A stretch of 64,000 nucleotides of DNA, taken from positions 1 through 64,000 of the forward strand of contig CAMNXF010000007.1 in assembly GCA_946567425.1 (NCBI GenBank), read 5' to 3'. The translations under genes were made by a program, and so were the position numbers. Under the pieces are notes generated by a model that had not been told where the DNA came from, did no database searches, and saw only the letters and a program-made list of their open reading frames with translations. Positions 27,400-34,568 of this stretch are shown here, piece by piece. The first letter of the stretch is position 1, and every line of letters starts with the position of its first letter. This stretch comes from an uncultured Clostridia bacterium (GTDB lineage Bacteria > Bacillota > Clostridia > Oscillospirales > Ruminococcaceae).

Positions 27400-27441
27400 A
27401 GTAATCCTCCTTGTTGTGGCGTAAAATGCTTTATCGCTAGT

Positions 27442-27470
27442 ATTGTATGCTTGTATAGAAGCAAGTATGA
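27442..27470 (-). promoter_or_regulatory. sigma-E-like promoter of the SPOCS-spoIVA operon
   Basis: On the minus strand TCATACT (27464-27470), a 14-base spacer, and CATACAAT (27442-27449). The sigma-E consensus is TCATATT and CATACAnT, so there is one mismatch in the upstream element and none in the downstream one. Confidence 0.7.
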
Positions 27471-27503
27471 TAGTTTGGACATTTTTTCGGAAAATATTTC
27501 CTG

Positions 27504-27546
27504 TTGACAAAGACGCGATTAAATGCTATAATAACTGTAACTATTA
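27504..27546 (+). promoter_or_regulatory. promoter and candidate autoregulatory site of the Fur-family gene
   Basis: Perfect TTGACA (27504-27509), 17-base spacer, TATAAT (27527-27532). TAATA (27529-27533) and TATTA (27542-27546) form an inverted pair with an 8-base centre over the -10/start region, in the position of a Fur/PerR operator. The operator is an inference. Confidence 0.7.
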
Positions 27547-27564
27547 CCGATAAGGTGGTTTTTT

Positions 27565-27969
27565 ATGACTGTTACGGCTAACCGCAAGTTTTCAAAGCAA
27601 CGCGAGTTAATTTACAATCGGATAAAAAATTACCCCGTCCACCCTACCGCGGACGAGGTATACACGGCGCTGAAAAAAGAGCACCCCAATCTGAGCATAG
27701 GCACGGTTTACCGAAATCTGCATTTGCTCTCGGAAACGGGAATGCTCATCAGAATACATATCGGCAACTCACCGGAGCGCTTTGACGCGCGGACCGACAA
27801 GCACTGCCACATGCTCTGCGAGCGCTGCGGACGCGTTTTCGATATTGAATGCGAGACCCCCGACGGTATCGAGGAGCGCGTTCTCAAAAGGCACGGGCAT
27901 ATAATCACGGACGTTTCACTCAACTTAAAGGGGATTTGCGGCAAATGCGCCGAAAACGACAATATATAA
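27565..27969 (+). CDS. Fur-family metal- or peroxide-responsive repressor (PerR-like)
   Basis: 134 residues: an N-terminal winged helix (HPTADEVYTALKKEHPNLSIGTVYRNL) and a C-terminal metal domain with HCHMLCERCGRVFDIE and CGKC, i.e. two CxxC pairs for structural zinc. His and Asp residues (DARTDKHCH) are in the regulatory-metal position. An Asp at this region and the Clostridial context favour PerR, with rubrerythrin 2 kb away as a plausible target, but Fur or Zur cannot be excluded. Start by ATAAGGTGG, and a consensus promoter upstream. Confidence 0.85.
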   Translation: MTVTANRKFSKQRELIYNRIKNYPVHPTADEVYTALKKEHPNLSIGTVYRNLHLLSETGMLIRIHIGNSPERFDARTDKHCHMLCERCGRVFDIECETPDGIEERVLKRHGHIITDVSLNLKGICGKCAENDNI

Positions 27970-27973
27970 AGAC

Positions 27974-28002
27974 AACAAGCCCGAGCATTGCACGGGCTTG
28001 TT
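27974..28002. terminator. bidirectional terminator between the fur-type gene and putP
   Basis: AACAAGCCCG (27974-27983) pairs with CGGGCTTGTT (27993-28002), 9-base loop, between convergent genes. Confidence 0.8.
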
Positions 28003-28008
28003 ATTCAA

Positions 28009-29619
28009 TTACGTCTCTTTGCCGTCGATCTCCGTTTTTGATGCCTTGGCGAAAAGCTCGTTCACCTTTGCGCCGTCGATCTTCGTTATCAGCGAAACAA
28101 CAATTATCGCCACCACAGCAAGCACGAACGCGGGAGCAAGCGAATAAATCCCCGTGTACTCGTTAAGCGTAACGCCCCTTGCAAAAATTCCCGCTTGCCC
28201 TGTAGGGCTTGCCGCTGTATCGAGCAGCTCACTTATCTGTATTATCGGCAAATTTTCCCAGATTATAACCGACGCTCCGCCCGTAATTATCCCCGCGACC
28301 GAGCCTTGAATTGTCATTCTCCTCCAGAAGAGCGACAGCAGCATAACCGGTCCGAACGCCGCGCCAAGACCCGCCCACGCGTAAGATACCAACCCCATAA
28401 CGGAGCTGTTCTCGTCGAGCGCTATAACGTAAGCGATGACCGCGACAAGGATAACCGTGCCGCGCGATATCCACATAAGGGTTTTCTCGCCCGCGTTTTT
28501 CTTGAAGAGCTTGAACATATCGTTCGTTACAGCAGAGGAAGTTACCAGAAGCTGGGAATCCGCCGTGCTCATTATCGCCGCCAGAATAGCCGAGAGGATA
28601 ACTCCTGCGATAAGAGCGGGCAGCAGCGAACTCGACAGAAACATAAAGATTTTTTCACTATCGCCCATTTCGTTAAACTTCGCGAGCAACTCCGCGTTTT
28701 CGGGATTATGCAGAAACATCATTCCGAACACGCCCACCAGAACCGCCGCCGCGAGCGTTACAAACACCCAGATCGTCGCGATAAGGCGCGATTTCTTGAT
28801 AAGGTCGCTGCTCTTTATCGCCATAAAGCGCACAAGAATATGCGGCATTCCGAAGTAGCCGAGACCCCACGCCAGACCGGAAATAATGGTCGTTACGGCG
28901 AGAGAGCCGTCGGGCGCTTTAATGAAGCTGAAATAGTACTCGGTGACCGCATTCGAGTTAAGCGCGTTCTGAAACGCGCCGCCGAGGTCGGGAATTTTAA
29001 CAAGCAGCACAATGGGAACAATTACCAATGCCGCGAACATCAGCATTCCCTGAATAAGGTCGGTCCAGCAAACCGCAAGAAATCCGCCGAGGAACGTGTA
29101 CGAAATTATTATCAGAGCGCCGATAGTCAGCGAGAGAACGTAATCCGCGCCGAAAACGAAGTTGAACAGCTTTGCGCCGCCGCTGAACGCCGAAGCGGTG
29201 TAAATCAGAAAGAAGAAGAAAATAATCACCGCGCAGACGAAGCGAACCACGGGCGAGGTGCTGAAAAAGCGCTTTTGCAAGTATTCGGGGATAGTAATCG
29301 CGTCGCCCGCCGCGTAGGACATCTTACGCAGTCTTGACGCGCATATCCGCCAGTTGAGGTACGTACCGATGAATAAGCCGATAGCTATCCAGCTTTGGGT
29401 AAGTCCGCCGACCAGGATAGAGCCTGGCAGTCCCATAAGCAGCCAACCGCTCATATCTGAGGCCTGCGCCGAGATTGCGGTCGTCCAGCTGCCGAGCTGC
29501 CGTCCGCCGAGGAAATAGTCATTCATATTTTTAGAACGCCTGAACGACCATATTCCGATACCGAGAATGATAAGCGCGTACAATCCGAACGCTATCACGG
29601 TAAAAATGTTGAATTCCAT
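28009..29619 (-). CDS. putP: sodium/proline symporter (SSS family)
   Basis: 536 residues with about 13 hydrophobic helices. PutP-type signatures: NDYFLGGRQLGSWTTAISAQASDMSGWLLMGLPG near the N-terminus (about 30-64), SASAFSGGAKLF and GWGLGYFGMPHILVRFMA-type motifs (seen as GLAWGLGYFGMPHI), and SAILAAIMSTADSQLLV with the Na+-site Ser/Thr residues. It takes up proline using the sodium gradient; the Na+-pumping decarboxylase subunits in this window could contribute to that gradient. It has its own promoter and is monocistronic. Confidence 0.9.
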   Translation of the reverse strand: MEFNIFTVIAFGLYALIILGIGIWSFRRSKNMNDYFLGGRQLGSWTTAISAQASDMSGWLLMGLPGSILVGGLTQSWIAIGLFIGTYLNWRICASRLRKMSYAAGDAITIPEYLQKRFFSTSPVVRFVCAVIIFFFFLIYTASAFSGGAKLFNFVFGADYVLSLTIGALIIISYTFLGGFLAVCWTDLIQGMLMFAALVIVPIVLLVKIPDLGGAFQNALNSNAVTEYYFSFIKAPDGSLAVTTIISGLAWGLGYFGMPHILVRFMAIKSSDLIKKSRLIATIWVFVTLAAAVLVGVFGMMFLHNPENAELLAKFNEMGDSEKIFMFLSSSLLPALIAGVILSAILAAIMSTADSQLLVTSSAVTNDMFKLFKKNAGEKTLMWISRGTVILVAVIAYVIALDENSSVMGLVSYAWAGLGAAFGPVMLLSLFWRRMTIQGSVAGIITGGASVIIWENLPIIQISELLDTAASPTGQAGIFARGVTLNEYTGIYSLAPAFVLAVVAIIVVSLITKIDGAKVNELFAKASKTEIDGKET

Positions 29620-29653
29620 ACGTTGTCTCCTTAATTATGTAATAATTCATAAC

Positions 29654-29682
29654 ATTATAACATATTTTTACAGATAATGCAA
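29654..29682 (-). promoter_or_regulatory. promoter of putP
   Basis: TTGCAT (29677-29682), 17-base spacer, TATAAT (29654-29659) on the minus strand. Confidence 0.7.
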
Positions 29683-29836
29683 GTCCTTTCGTGAAAAAAT
29701 GTCTTTTTGAGAAACAATTACCTTTAATAATTCGCCGCCGCGTGAAAATAATAATAGCGCAAAGGTTCTTCGGACTTATATTCCGTATTGATCGTTTTTG
29801 CCTTTGCTATTATTGATTTCAAGGAGAATTTTGATT

Positions 29837-30013
29837 ATGTCTAACAAACAGTCTAAGGCTAACCTGAACAACATTAAGATGCAGGCAGCCAATGAAGTCG
29901 GCGTTACACTCAACAACGGTTACAACGGCGATCTGACCGCAAGACAGGCAGGCTCTATCGGCGGTATGATGGTAAAGAAAATGATCGAATCCTACGAGCA
30001 GAACGCTAAGTAA
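29837..30013 (+). CDS. alpha/beta-type small acid-soluble spore protein
   Basis: 58 residues; the ATG at 29837 follows AAGGAGA. It coats forespore DNA and protects it. The DNA-binding signature is clear (GYNGDLTARQAGSIGGMMVKKMIE). The usual GPR protease site, E-(I/F)-A within a KxEIAxExGV segment, reads KMQAANEVGV here, so the scissile Glu is replaced by Gln and the next residue by Ala. Other SASP copies with an intact site may exist elsewhere in the genome. I could not identify a convincing sigma-G promoter in the 150 bases upstream. Confidence 0.9.
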   Translation: MSNKQSKANLNNIKMQAANEVGVTLNNGYNGDLTARQAGSIGGMMVKKMIESYEQNAK

Positions 30014-30036
30014 GTACGGTCAAACATTACAAAACG

Positions 30037-30072
30037 ATCCCTCGGGCAGCAGTCCGGGGGATTTTGTATTTT
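30037..30072 (+). terminator. terminator of the SASP gene
   Basis: A 9-base-pair stem (30037-30045 with 30054-30062, one wobble pair), followed by TTTTGTATTTTT. Confidence 0.75.
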
Positions 30073-30130
30073 TCGCATAATCGCGCGAAAAATGCCAAAA
30101 CTATACATATAAATTTTTTAGGAGGTTTTT

Positions 30131-30787
30131 ATGGCACAATACAAATGCGAGGTATGCGGCGTGGTTTTCGACGCGCCGAACCATGCCGAAGCGGTCTGCC
30201 CCGAATGCGGAGCAACTGGCGCGGATATCGTGGAGGTACAGGCGGGAAATCAGAACAAATACGCGGGAACGCAGACCGAGCGCAATCTCGAAGCAGCTTT
30301 CGCTGGAGAATCGCAGGCGCGAAACAAGTACACGTTCTTCGCGGCAAAGGCAAAGCAGGACGGTTTCGAGCAGATCGCGCAGATATTTCAGACGACGGCG
30401 GACAACGAAAAAGGGCACGCCGAAATCTGGTTCAAGGAGTTGGGCGGAATAGGCACGACCGCGCAAAATTTAAAGGGCGCTGCCGAAGGCGAAAATTACG
30501 AGTGGACGAATATGTACGCCGAGTTCGCGAAAACCGCCGACGAGGAGGGCTTTCCGGAGCTTGCGGCGAAATTCCGAATGGTCGCGGAGATCGAAAAGCA
30601 CCACGAGGAGCGTTACCGCGCGCTTTTGAAGAACGTGGAAATGCAGGAGGTCTTTAAGCGCAGCGAGGTCAAGGTCTGGGAGTGCCGCAACTGTGGTCAT
30701 ATTGTCGTCGGAACGAGCGCACCACAATCCTGCCCCGTTTGCTCCAAGCCGCAAAGCTATTTTCAGATATGCCCCGAAAATTACTGA
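30131..30787 (+). CDS. rbr: rubrerythrin with rubredoxin-type centres at both ends
   Basis: A non-haem di-iron peroxidase (218 residues) that detoxifies H2O2 in anaerobes. It has an N-terminal [11 protein letters not shown]...CPECG rubredoxin-like site (about 6-27), then the four-helix di-iron domain with [29 protein letters not shown] and [10 protein letters not shown] ligands (about 50-170). A second [10 protein letters not shown]...CPVC rubredoxin site follows (about 182-202). Most rubrerythrins carry only one such site, at either end. The start follows TTAGGAGG. It could belong to a PerR regulon, given the Fur-family gene nearby (inference). Confidence 0.92.
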   Translation: MAQYKCEVCGVVFDAPNHAEAVCPECGATGADIVEVQAGNQNKYAGTQTERNLEAAFAGESQARNKYTFFAAKAKQDGFEQIAQIFQTTADNEKGHAEIWFKELGGIGTTAQNLKGAAEGENYEWTNMYAEFAKTADEEGFPELAAKFRMVAEIEKHHEERYRALLKNVEMQEVFKRSEVKVWECRNCGHIVVGTSAPQSCPVCSKPQSYFQICPENY

Positions 30788-30793
30788 AAGAAA

Positions 30794-30826
30794 GAGACCC
30801 CGGAATTTTCCGAGGTCTCGGTCTTT
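30794..30826 (+). terminator. terminator between rubrerythrin and the convergent small gene
   Basis: GAGACCCCGG (30794-30803) pairs with CCGAGGTCTC (30810-30819) with one imperfect pair, followed by GGTCTTTT. Confidence 0.7.
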
Positions 30827-31041
30827 TAAGGCCATGGACGAACGTCCGCAGATAGCACGCAGATTATCGTCACGACGCTTATTCCCAGCGCGCATATCAT
30901 TGAGATTATATCCACAATCGAAGTGGACGTCTCTTTTTTTATGGCGGGATATTCTTTGATGCATTCAAGCGTGCTTCGCCCAATCAGGACAGCTTTTGAC
31001 TTCAAGCGCTTAAAGCTGAACTTGCGTCTGTTTTTTTGCAT
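30826..31041 (-). CDS. 71-residue membrane protein downstream of the pilin
   Basis: The ATG at 31041 follows GAAAGGGTGC. It has a basic N-terminal half (QKNRRKFSFKRLKSK) and one C-terminal hydrophobic helix (about 43-64, IVDIISMICALGISVVTIICVL), with no recognised domain. It lies 51 bases after the pilin gene on the same strand and is probably co-transcribed, so a role with the pilin is possible but unproven. Confidence 0.6.
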   Translation of the reverse strand: MQKNRRKFSFKRLKSKAVLIGRSTLECIKEYPAIKKETSTSIVDIISMICALGISVVTIICVLSADVRPWP

Positions 31042-31092
31042 TGTAATGCACCCTTTCTCAACAATTTGCAATACGTCTACAAAGCCATTTGT

Positions 31093-31809
31093 TTATTCCG
31101 ACTTCTTTCCCTCGAATTTATCCTTAGACATAGTATCATCAAGTTCAACCTTAGGAGACGTACCAACAATAGTTCCGCTATCCATTACGCCTGCGTCCTT
31201 ACCGTTCCAACCACACTTACCGCCGCGAATACCCTTAAGCGGGAAAGCAGCAGCCAACTCTTTTGCAGCATCTGATTCGGCATATTTAGAATCGGTATAA
31301 ACACAAGCTACAGCCTTTCTGTCCTGAACATAAACAGCCGCCGTGATATCCTTGGTAAAATCGTAATCGGAGCATATTTTTTTGCCGAGGATCAACAAAG
31401 CACCCTTGTTATCAGAATCACCGTTAGCAATAAAAATATCGGTTTTTGTGCTGCCTATTGTTGCCGCTCCGTCATTTGCAACCGTTAATTCATTAGCAGT
31501 GATTGTCCAACCAGTATCCTCCAATTTACTAGCTGCGGAGCCATTTGCGGTGTTTTTGCCCGAAATGTACAGAACCGCATTCGAGGGAACCTTACCGCCT
31601 GCTGTATCGAGGTCAACCATCCACTGAGTAATGGTATCCTTGATTTTTGCGGCGGTCTGGTCGAGAGACGTAACTCTGGACTTTGTTACCATGCCCATCA
31701 TGGTAGGAACGAGAATTGCGGCAAGTACGCCGATTATCGCGATAACAACGATCAACTCAACCAACGTAAATCCTTTTTTTGCTCTGAGAGCCTGAAGTTT
31801 CTTTATCAT
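31093..31809 (-). CDS. type IV pilin/pseudopilin-like protein, orphan
   Basis: 238 residues from the ATG at 31809 (AGGAGG upstream). A prepilin peptidase site and hydrophobic N-terminal helix are textbook: KKGFTLVELIVVIAIIGVLA at residues 11-30, with Glu at position +5 of the mature protein. The globular part (about 60-238) is acidic with three Cys residues, which could leave one disulfide pair. No pilus ATPase, platform or prepilin peptidase gene is in the window, so export must rely on genes elsewhere. It has a perfect promoter that overlaps the divergent XRE promoter. Confidence 0.85.
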   Translation of the reverse strand: MIKKLQALRAKKGFTLVELIVVIAIIGVLAAILVPTMMGMVTKSRVTSLDQTAAKIKDTITQWMVDLDTAGGKVPSNAVLYISGKNTANGSAASKLEDTGWTITANELTVANDGAATIGSTKTDIFIANGDSDNKGALLILGKKICSDYDFTKDITAAVYVQDRKAVACVYTDSKYAESDAAKELAAAFPLKGIRGGKCGWNGKDAGVMDSGTIVGTSPKVELDDTMSKDKFEGKKSE

Positions 31810-31968
31810 AGTAAAGACCTCCTGTAAAAATTTTTCACCCGAGGAATTCGGGCGGTTTATATATAACCACATCGTGGCTATATCCGTTTTTGCCTTTCGA
31901 CAGTCTTTCTTTTGCCCATATTTTTCTATATTTGTGTTTTACTACTTTTATGTAGTTTTAATATTTTC

Positions 31969-32019
31969 ATTATACTACATAATTATGGTTTTGTCAATAC
32001 AACAAATCTGTAGTATGAT
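31969..32019. promoter_or_regulatory. back-to-back overlapping promoters for the pilin (-) and XRE regulator (+), with flanking inverted repeat
   Basis: Minus strand: TTGACA (31992-31997), 17 bases, TATAAT (31969-31974). Plus strand: TTGTCA (31991-31996), 17 bases, TATGAT (32014-32019). The two -35 hexamers share almost the same bases. ACTACA (31974-31979) and TGTAGT (32009-32014) form an inverted pair centred on 31994, each touching one -10. A further ACTAC-6-GTAGT repeat lies at 31941-31956. The layout suggests mutually exclusive, operator-controlled transcription. Confidence 0.75.
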
Positions 32020-32058
32020 ATAATTTGTACAAAGTTATAAAAGAAAGGAAGTTTTTTT

Positions 32059-32283
32059 GTGAAAAATTACTATGAACGAATGCGGGACCTGCGGGAGGAT
32101 CGCGATCTGCGTCAAGCGGATATGGCGGAGGCGCTGGGCCTTACAAACCAGCAAGCCTATCAACGATACGAGGCGGGGCGAGCCTTAATGCCTATCCACC
32201 TGCTGATAAAGGTGGCGATTTTTTATAATGTATCACTGGATTATCTCTGCGGACTTACGGACGACAAGCGCAAGTTTTGGTAA
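32059..32283 (+). CDS. XRE-family helix-turn-helix regulator
   Basis: 74 residues, GTG start after AAAGGAAG. Nearly the entire protein is one Cro/CI-type helix-turn-helix (MRDLREDRDLRQADMAEALGLTNQQAYQRYEAG, then LLIKVAIFYNVSLDYLCGLTDD). It has no sensor domain. It is divergent from the pilin gene across overlapping promoters with inverted repeats, so the pilin and itself are the likeliest targets (inference). pyrB follows but has its own promoter. Confidence 0.85.
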   Translation: MKNYYERMRDLREDRDLRQADMAEALGLTNQQAYQRYEAGRALMPIHLLIKVAIFYNVSLDYLCGLTDDKRKFW

Positions 32284-32308
32284 AGCAGAGATTTTTTTTA
32301 TAATTGCC

Positions 32309-32337
32309 TTGTTTTTTATGTCGAAATCTGTTATAAT
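32309..32337 (+). promoter_or_regulatory. promoter of pyrB
   Basis: TTGTTT (32309-32314), 17-base spacer, TATAAT (32332-32337). The expected start of transcription is only about 20 bases before the TTG start codon, leaving no room for a PyrR or attenuator leader. Confidence 0.75.
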
Positions 32338-32362
32338 CTATTGTAAAAGGTGGGTGGTTTTT

Positions 32363-33439
32363 TTGAACAACTTTAACAATCTGATTGATATGGACGATTA
32401 CACCGTTCCGCAGTGGAACGAAATAATCGAGCTGGCTGAGAAAATCAAGGCGAACCCCGAGGAATACGGCGAAAAATGCAAAGGGAAAATTATGGCGACC
32501 CTTTTCTATGAGCCGTCAACGCGCACGCAGATGAGCTTTCAGGCAGCAATGATACGGCTCGGCGGCAATATTATCGGCTTTGACAACCCAAGCAACTCCT
32601 CTGTTGCCAAGGGCGAAAATCTCAAGGACACGATCAAGATAGTCAGCACTTACTCAGATATCCTGGTAATGCGGCATACTCAAGAGGGCTCTGCCAAAGC
32701 GGCGGCGTTGGTCGCGGACTGCCACGTTATCAATGCGGGCGACGGCGGACATCTTCACCCTACGCAGACCCTCACCGACTTGCTTACGCTCAAATGCGAG
32801 CTCGGTCGGCTGGACAACCTTACAGTCGGACTTTGCGGCGATTTGAAATATGGTCGGACGGTTCATTCGCTCGTTAAAGCGCTGTCGTGTTACCCGAATA
32901 ACAAATTCGTGCTTATCTCCACGCCCGATCTCGCACTGCCAAGCTATATCAAGGACGTTATCAGAGCGCACGGCTCGGAGTTTACCGAAGTGAAGACGAT
33001 AGATGAAGCAATCAGAGACCTTGATATGCTGTATATGACGCGTATCCAGCGCGAGCGGTTCGCGGACGATTCGGAATACGAGCGCCAGAAAAACGTATAT
33101 TGTCTCACTAAAGCGAAAATGCAGTACGCGCGCGGGGATATGATCGTAATGCACCCCCTGCCCCGCGTGAACGAAATCGAGGTCGCCGTTGACGACGACC
33201 CCAGAGCGGCATATTTCCGTCAAGCCAACAACGGAATGTACGTCCGCATGGCGCTTATCCTGTACACAATGACGCGCGAACCGAAAATAAAGCCGCTGTT
33301 GGTCGGCGAGATACATAACAAGGTGTGCTGCACCAACCCGAAGTGCGTTACACAGACCGAGGAGTATTTGCCGCACAGCTTTATCAACCGCGGCGATATT
33401 CTGGTATGCGAGTACTGCGATGAGCGAATTCTTCTGTAA
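32363..33439 (+). CDS. pyrB: aspartate carbamoyltransferase catalytic chain with C-terminal zinc ribbon
   Basis: Condenses carbamoyl phosphate and aspartate in pyrimidine synthesis (358 residues from a TTG start behind AAAAGGTGGG). Catalytic motifs: EPSTRTQMSF (about residue 49), GDGGHLHPTQTLTDL, MHPLPRVNE. After the catalytic domain (about 1-300) the chain continues with CCTNPKC...CEYCDERILL, which looks like the zinc-binding domain of PyrI without its allosteric nucleotide domain. Usual bacterial PyrB is about 305-310 residues. It is monocistronic with its own promoter and terminator. Confidence 0.92.
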   Translation: MNNFNNLIDMDDYTVPQWNEIIELAEKIKANPEEYGEKCKGKIMATLFYEPSTRTQMSFQAAMIRLGGNIIGFDNPSNSSVAKGENLKDTIKIVSTYSDILVMRHTQEGSAKAAALVADCHVINAGDGGHLHPTQTLTDLLTLKCELGRLDNLTVGLCGDLKYGRTVHSLVKALSCYPNNKFVLISTPDLALPSYIKDVIRAHGSEFTEVKTIDEAIRDLDMLYMTRIQRERFADDSEYERQKNVYCLTKAKMQYARGDMIVMHPLPRVNEIEVAVDDDPRAAYFRQANNGMYVRMALILYTMTREPKIKPLLVGEIHNKVCCTNPKCVTQTEEYLPHSFINRGDILVCEYCDERILL

Positions 33440-33443
33440 CAAC

Positions 33444-33470
33444 AAAAGCCGAGCGATATGCTCGGCTTTT
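33444..33470. terminator. bidirectional terminator after pyrB
   Basis: AAAAGCCGAGC (33444-33454), loop GATAT, GCTCGGCTTTT (33460-33470). It separates pyrB (+) from the convergent membrane protein gene (-). Confidence 0.9.
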
Positions 33471-33474
33471 AACT

Positions 33475-33966
33475 TTAAAACGAATATGCCAGAAAAACAT
33501 CTTGCGAGGCGTCTATTGCAAAAGCAATGAGCCAGATGCCGAGCCAGAGCATCGGATTGGAGAGGAATACGACGAGCCACTCTTTGGTGTTTCTGCACCT
33601 TACCGCGAAATAGACGGTGGGAACAACCACTGTCAGCACAAACGCCGCGCAGAACAGTGGGAACGCCGCGCTTTCGCTGCCCAAAAACATTGCGAACAGC
33701 GCCAGCAATCCGATCGACGCGAACAGAAAGACTATGCGCCGCAGCAGATATACAGACGTATCGGTATTAAATACAAATGTCAGTATTGTTGGCAGAACGC
33801 CGCCCAAGCCTGCAATTATCTGAAAAGTGCGCTGGAAATTGTAATCCAAGCGAAGATCCCCAAAATAAACAGTAAATCCGCAGAAAAACGAAATCGCCAC
33901 AACAAAAACCATAGTGGGAAACACAAGCGACCCTATCCCTTGCTTTACAGTGAGCTTGTTTACCAT
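33475..33966 (-). CDS. multi-span membrane protein, paralogue of the next gene
   Basis: 163 residues from the ATG at 33966 (GAGGAGGAAG upstream). About five hydrophobic helices. It shares with the gene at 33978-34475 the opening pattern KLT...GSLVFPTMVFV, an FT(Y/L)V(F/L)-type middle, and the late motif WLVVFLSNPML. Family and function are not recognised. It is the second gene of a two-gene unit, 11 bases behind its paralogue. Confidence 0.65.
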   Translation of the reverse strand: MVNKLTVKQGIGSLVFPTMVFVVAISFFCGFTVYFGDLRLDYNFQRTFQIIAGLGGVLPTILTFVFNTDTSVYLLRRIVFLFASIGLLALFAMFLGSESAAFPLFCAAFVLTVVVPTVYFAVRCRNTKEWLVVFLSNPMLWLGIWLIAFAIDASQDVFLAYSF

Positions 33967-33977
33967 ATTCTTCCTCC

Positions 33978-34475
33978 TCACAAAAACGTCAAGTTATAGC
34001 GCTCTACCAACAGATTGATATCCTTCAGTTGTGTAAGATAGGTGAAAAAATCCGCGAGTGTCGGATTTGCAAGGAAGATAATCAGCCACGCGGAGAATTT
34101 CACGGGGCGCGCCTTGTAGAAAAAAAGTCCCGAAAAAACAAGCGAAATAAGCAGCATAACTGGTTTTGCGATAAACATGGTCTTGTAGTCGATATACTGC
34201 TTAGCCAAGGAAGTAACCGCGACTGTGCAGACAAAAATCAGCAGACGCGGCAAAAATTGCTCCGAGGTGTCGATCTGCAGAACGAGCGTGAAGATGATAG
34301 GCAGCACGCCGCACGCAGCAGCCGCGATTATGTATCCCCACTGCTGAAAGTACTGCGGGCTTATGCTGCCGAATATTTGAACCGTGCCCCAATATTTCCA
34401 CGCCGCCCAGATAACGATTACGACGGGGTACGCCAACGAGCCGAGCAGCTCGTATTTTGTGAGTTTATGTTTCAT
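33978..34475 (-). CDS. multi-span membrane protein, paralogue of the neighbouring gene
   Basis: 165 residues from the ATG at 34475 (GCGGAGG upstream). About five hydrophobic helices. It opens KHKLTKYELLGSLAYPVVIVI and has LPIIFTLVLQIDTSEQFLPRLLIF and WLIIFLANPTL, each with a counterpart in the adjacent gene. A tandem duplication followed by divergence is the simplest reading. A TTGAAA-17-TATAAT promoter (34504-34532) precedes it. Function unknown. Confidence 0.65.
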   Translation of the reverse strand: MKHKLTKYELLGSLAYPVVIVIWAAWKYWGTVQIFGSISPQYFQQWGYIIAAAACGVLPIIFTLVLQIDTSEQFLPRLLIFVCTVAVTSLAKQYIDYKTMFIAKPVMLLISLVFSGLFFYKARPVKFSAWLIIFLANPTLADFFTYLTQLKDINLLVERYNLTFL

Positions 34476-34503
34476 TTTTCCTCCGCTTATTAAGACTGAT
34501 TTT

Positions 34504-34532
34504 ATTATAGCACATTTGCGTATTTTTTTCAA
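34504..34532 (-). promoter_or_regulatory. promoter of the paralogous membrane gene pair
   Basis: TTGAAA (34527-34532), 17-base spacer, TATAAT (34504-34509) on the minus strand. Confidence 0.7.
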
Positions 34533-34537
34533 GAGCG

Positions 34538-34565
34538 AAAGGCTTGCCCGTTTGGACAAGCCTTT
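34538..34565. terminator. hairpin after the SIMPL gene
   Basis: AAAGGCTTG (34538-34546) pairs with CAAGCCTTT (34557-34565). The T-rich tract is on the plus side, so its strength for the leftward transcript is uncertain. It sits between the SIMPL gene and the next promoter. Confidence 0.5.
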
Positions 34566-34568
34566 ATT

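Noticed and set aside
28195-29337. 380-residue frame on the plus strand
   Set aside because: Antisense to putP, extremely Arg/His/Asn-rich; a codon-bias shadow.
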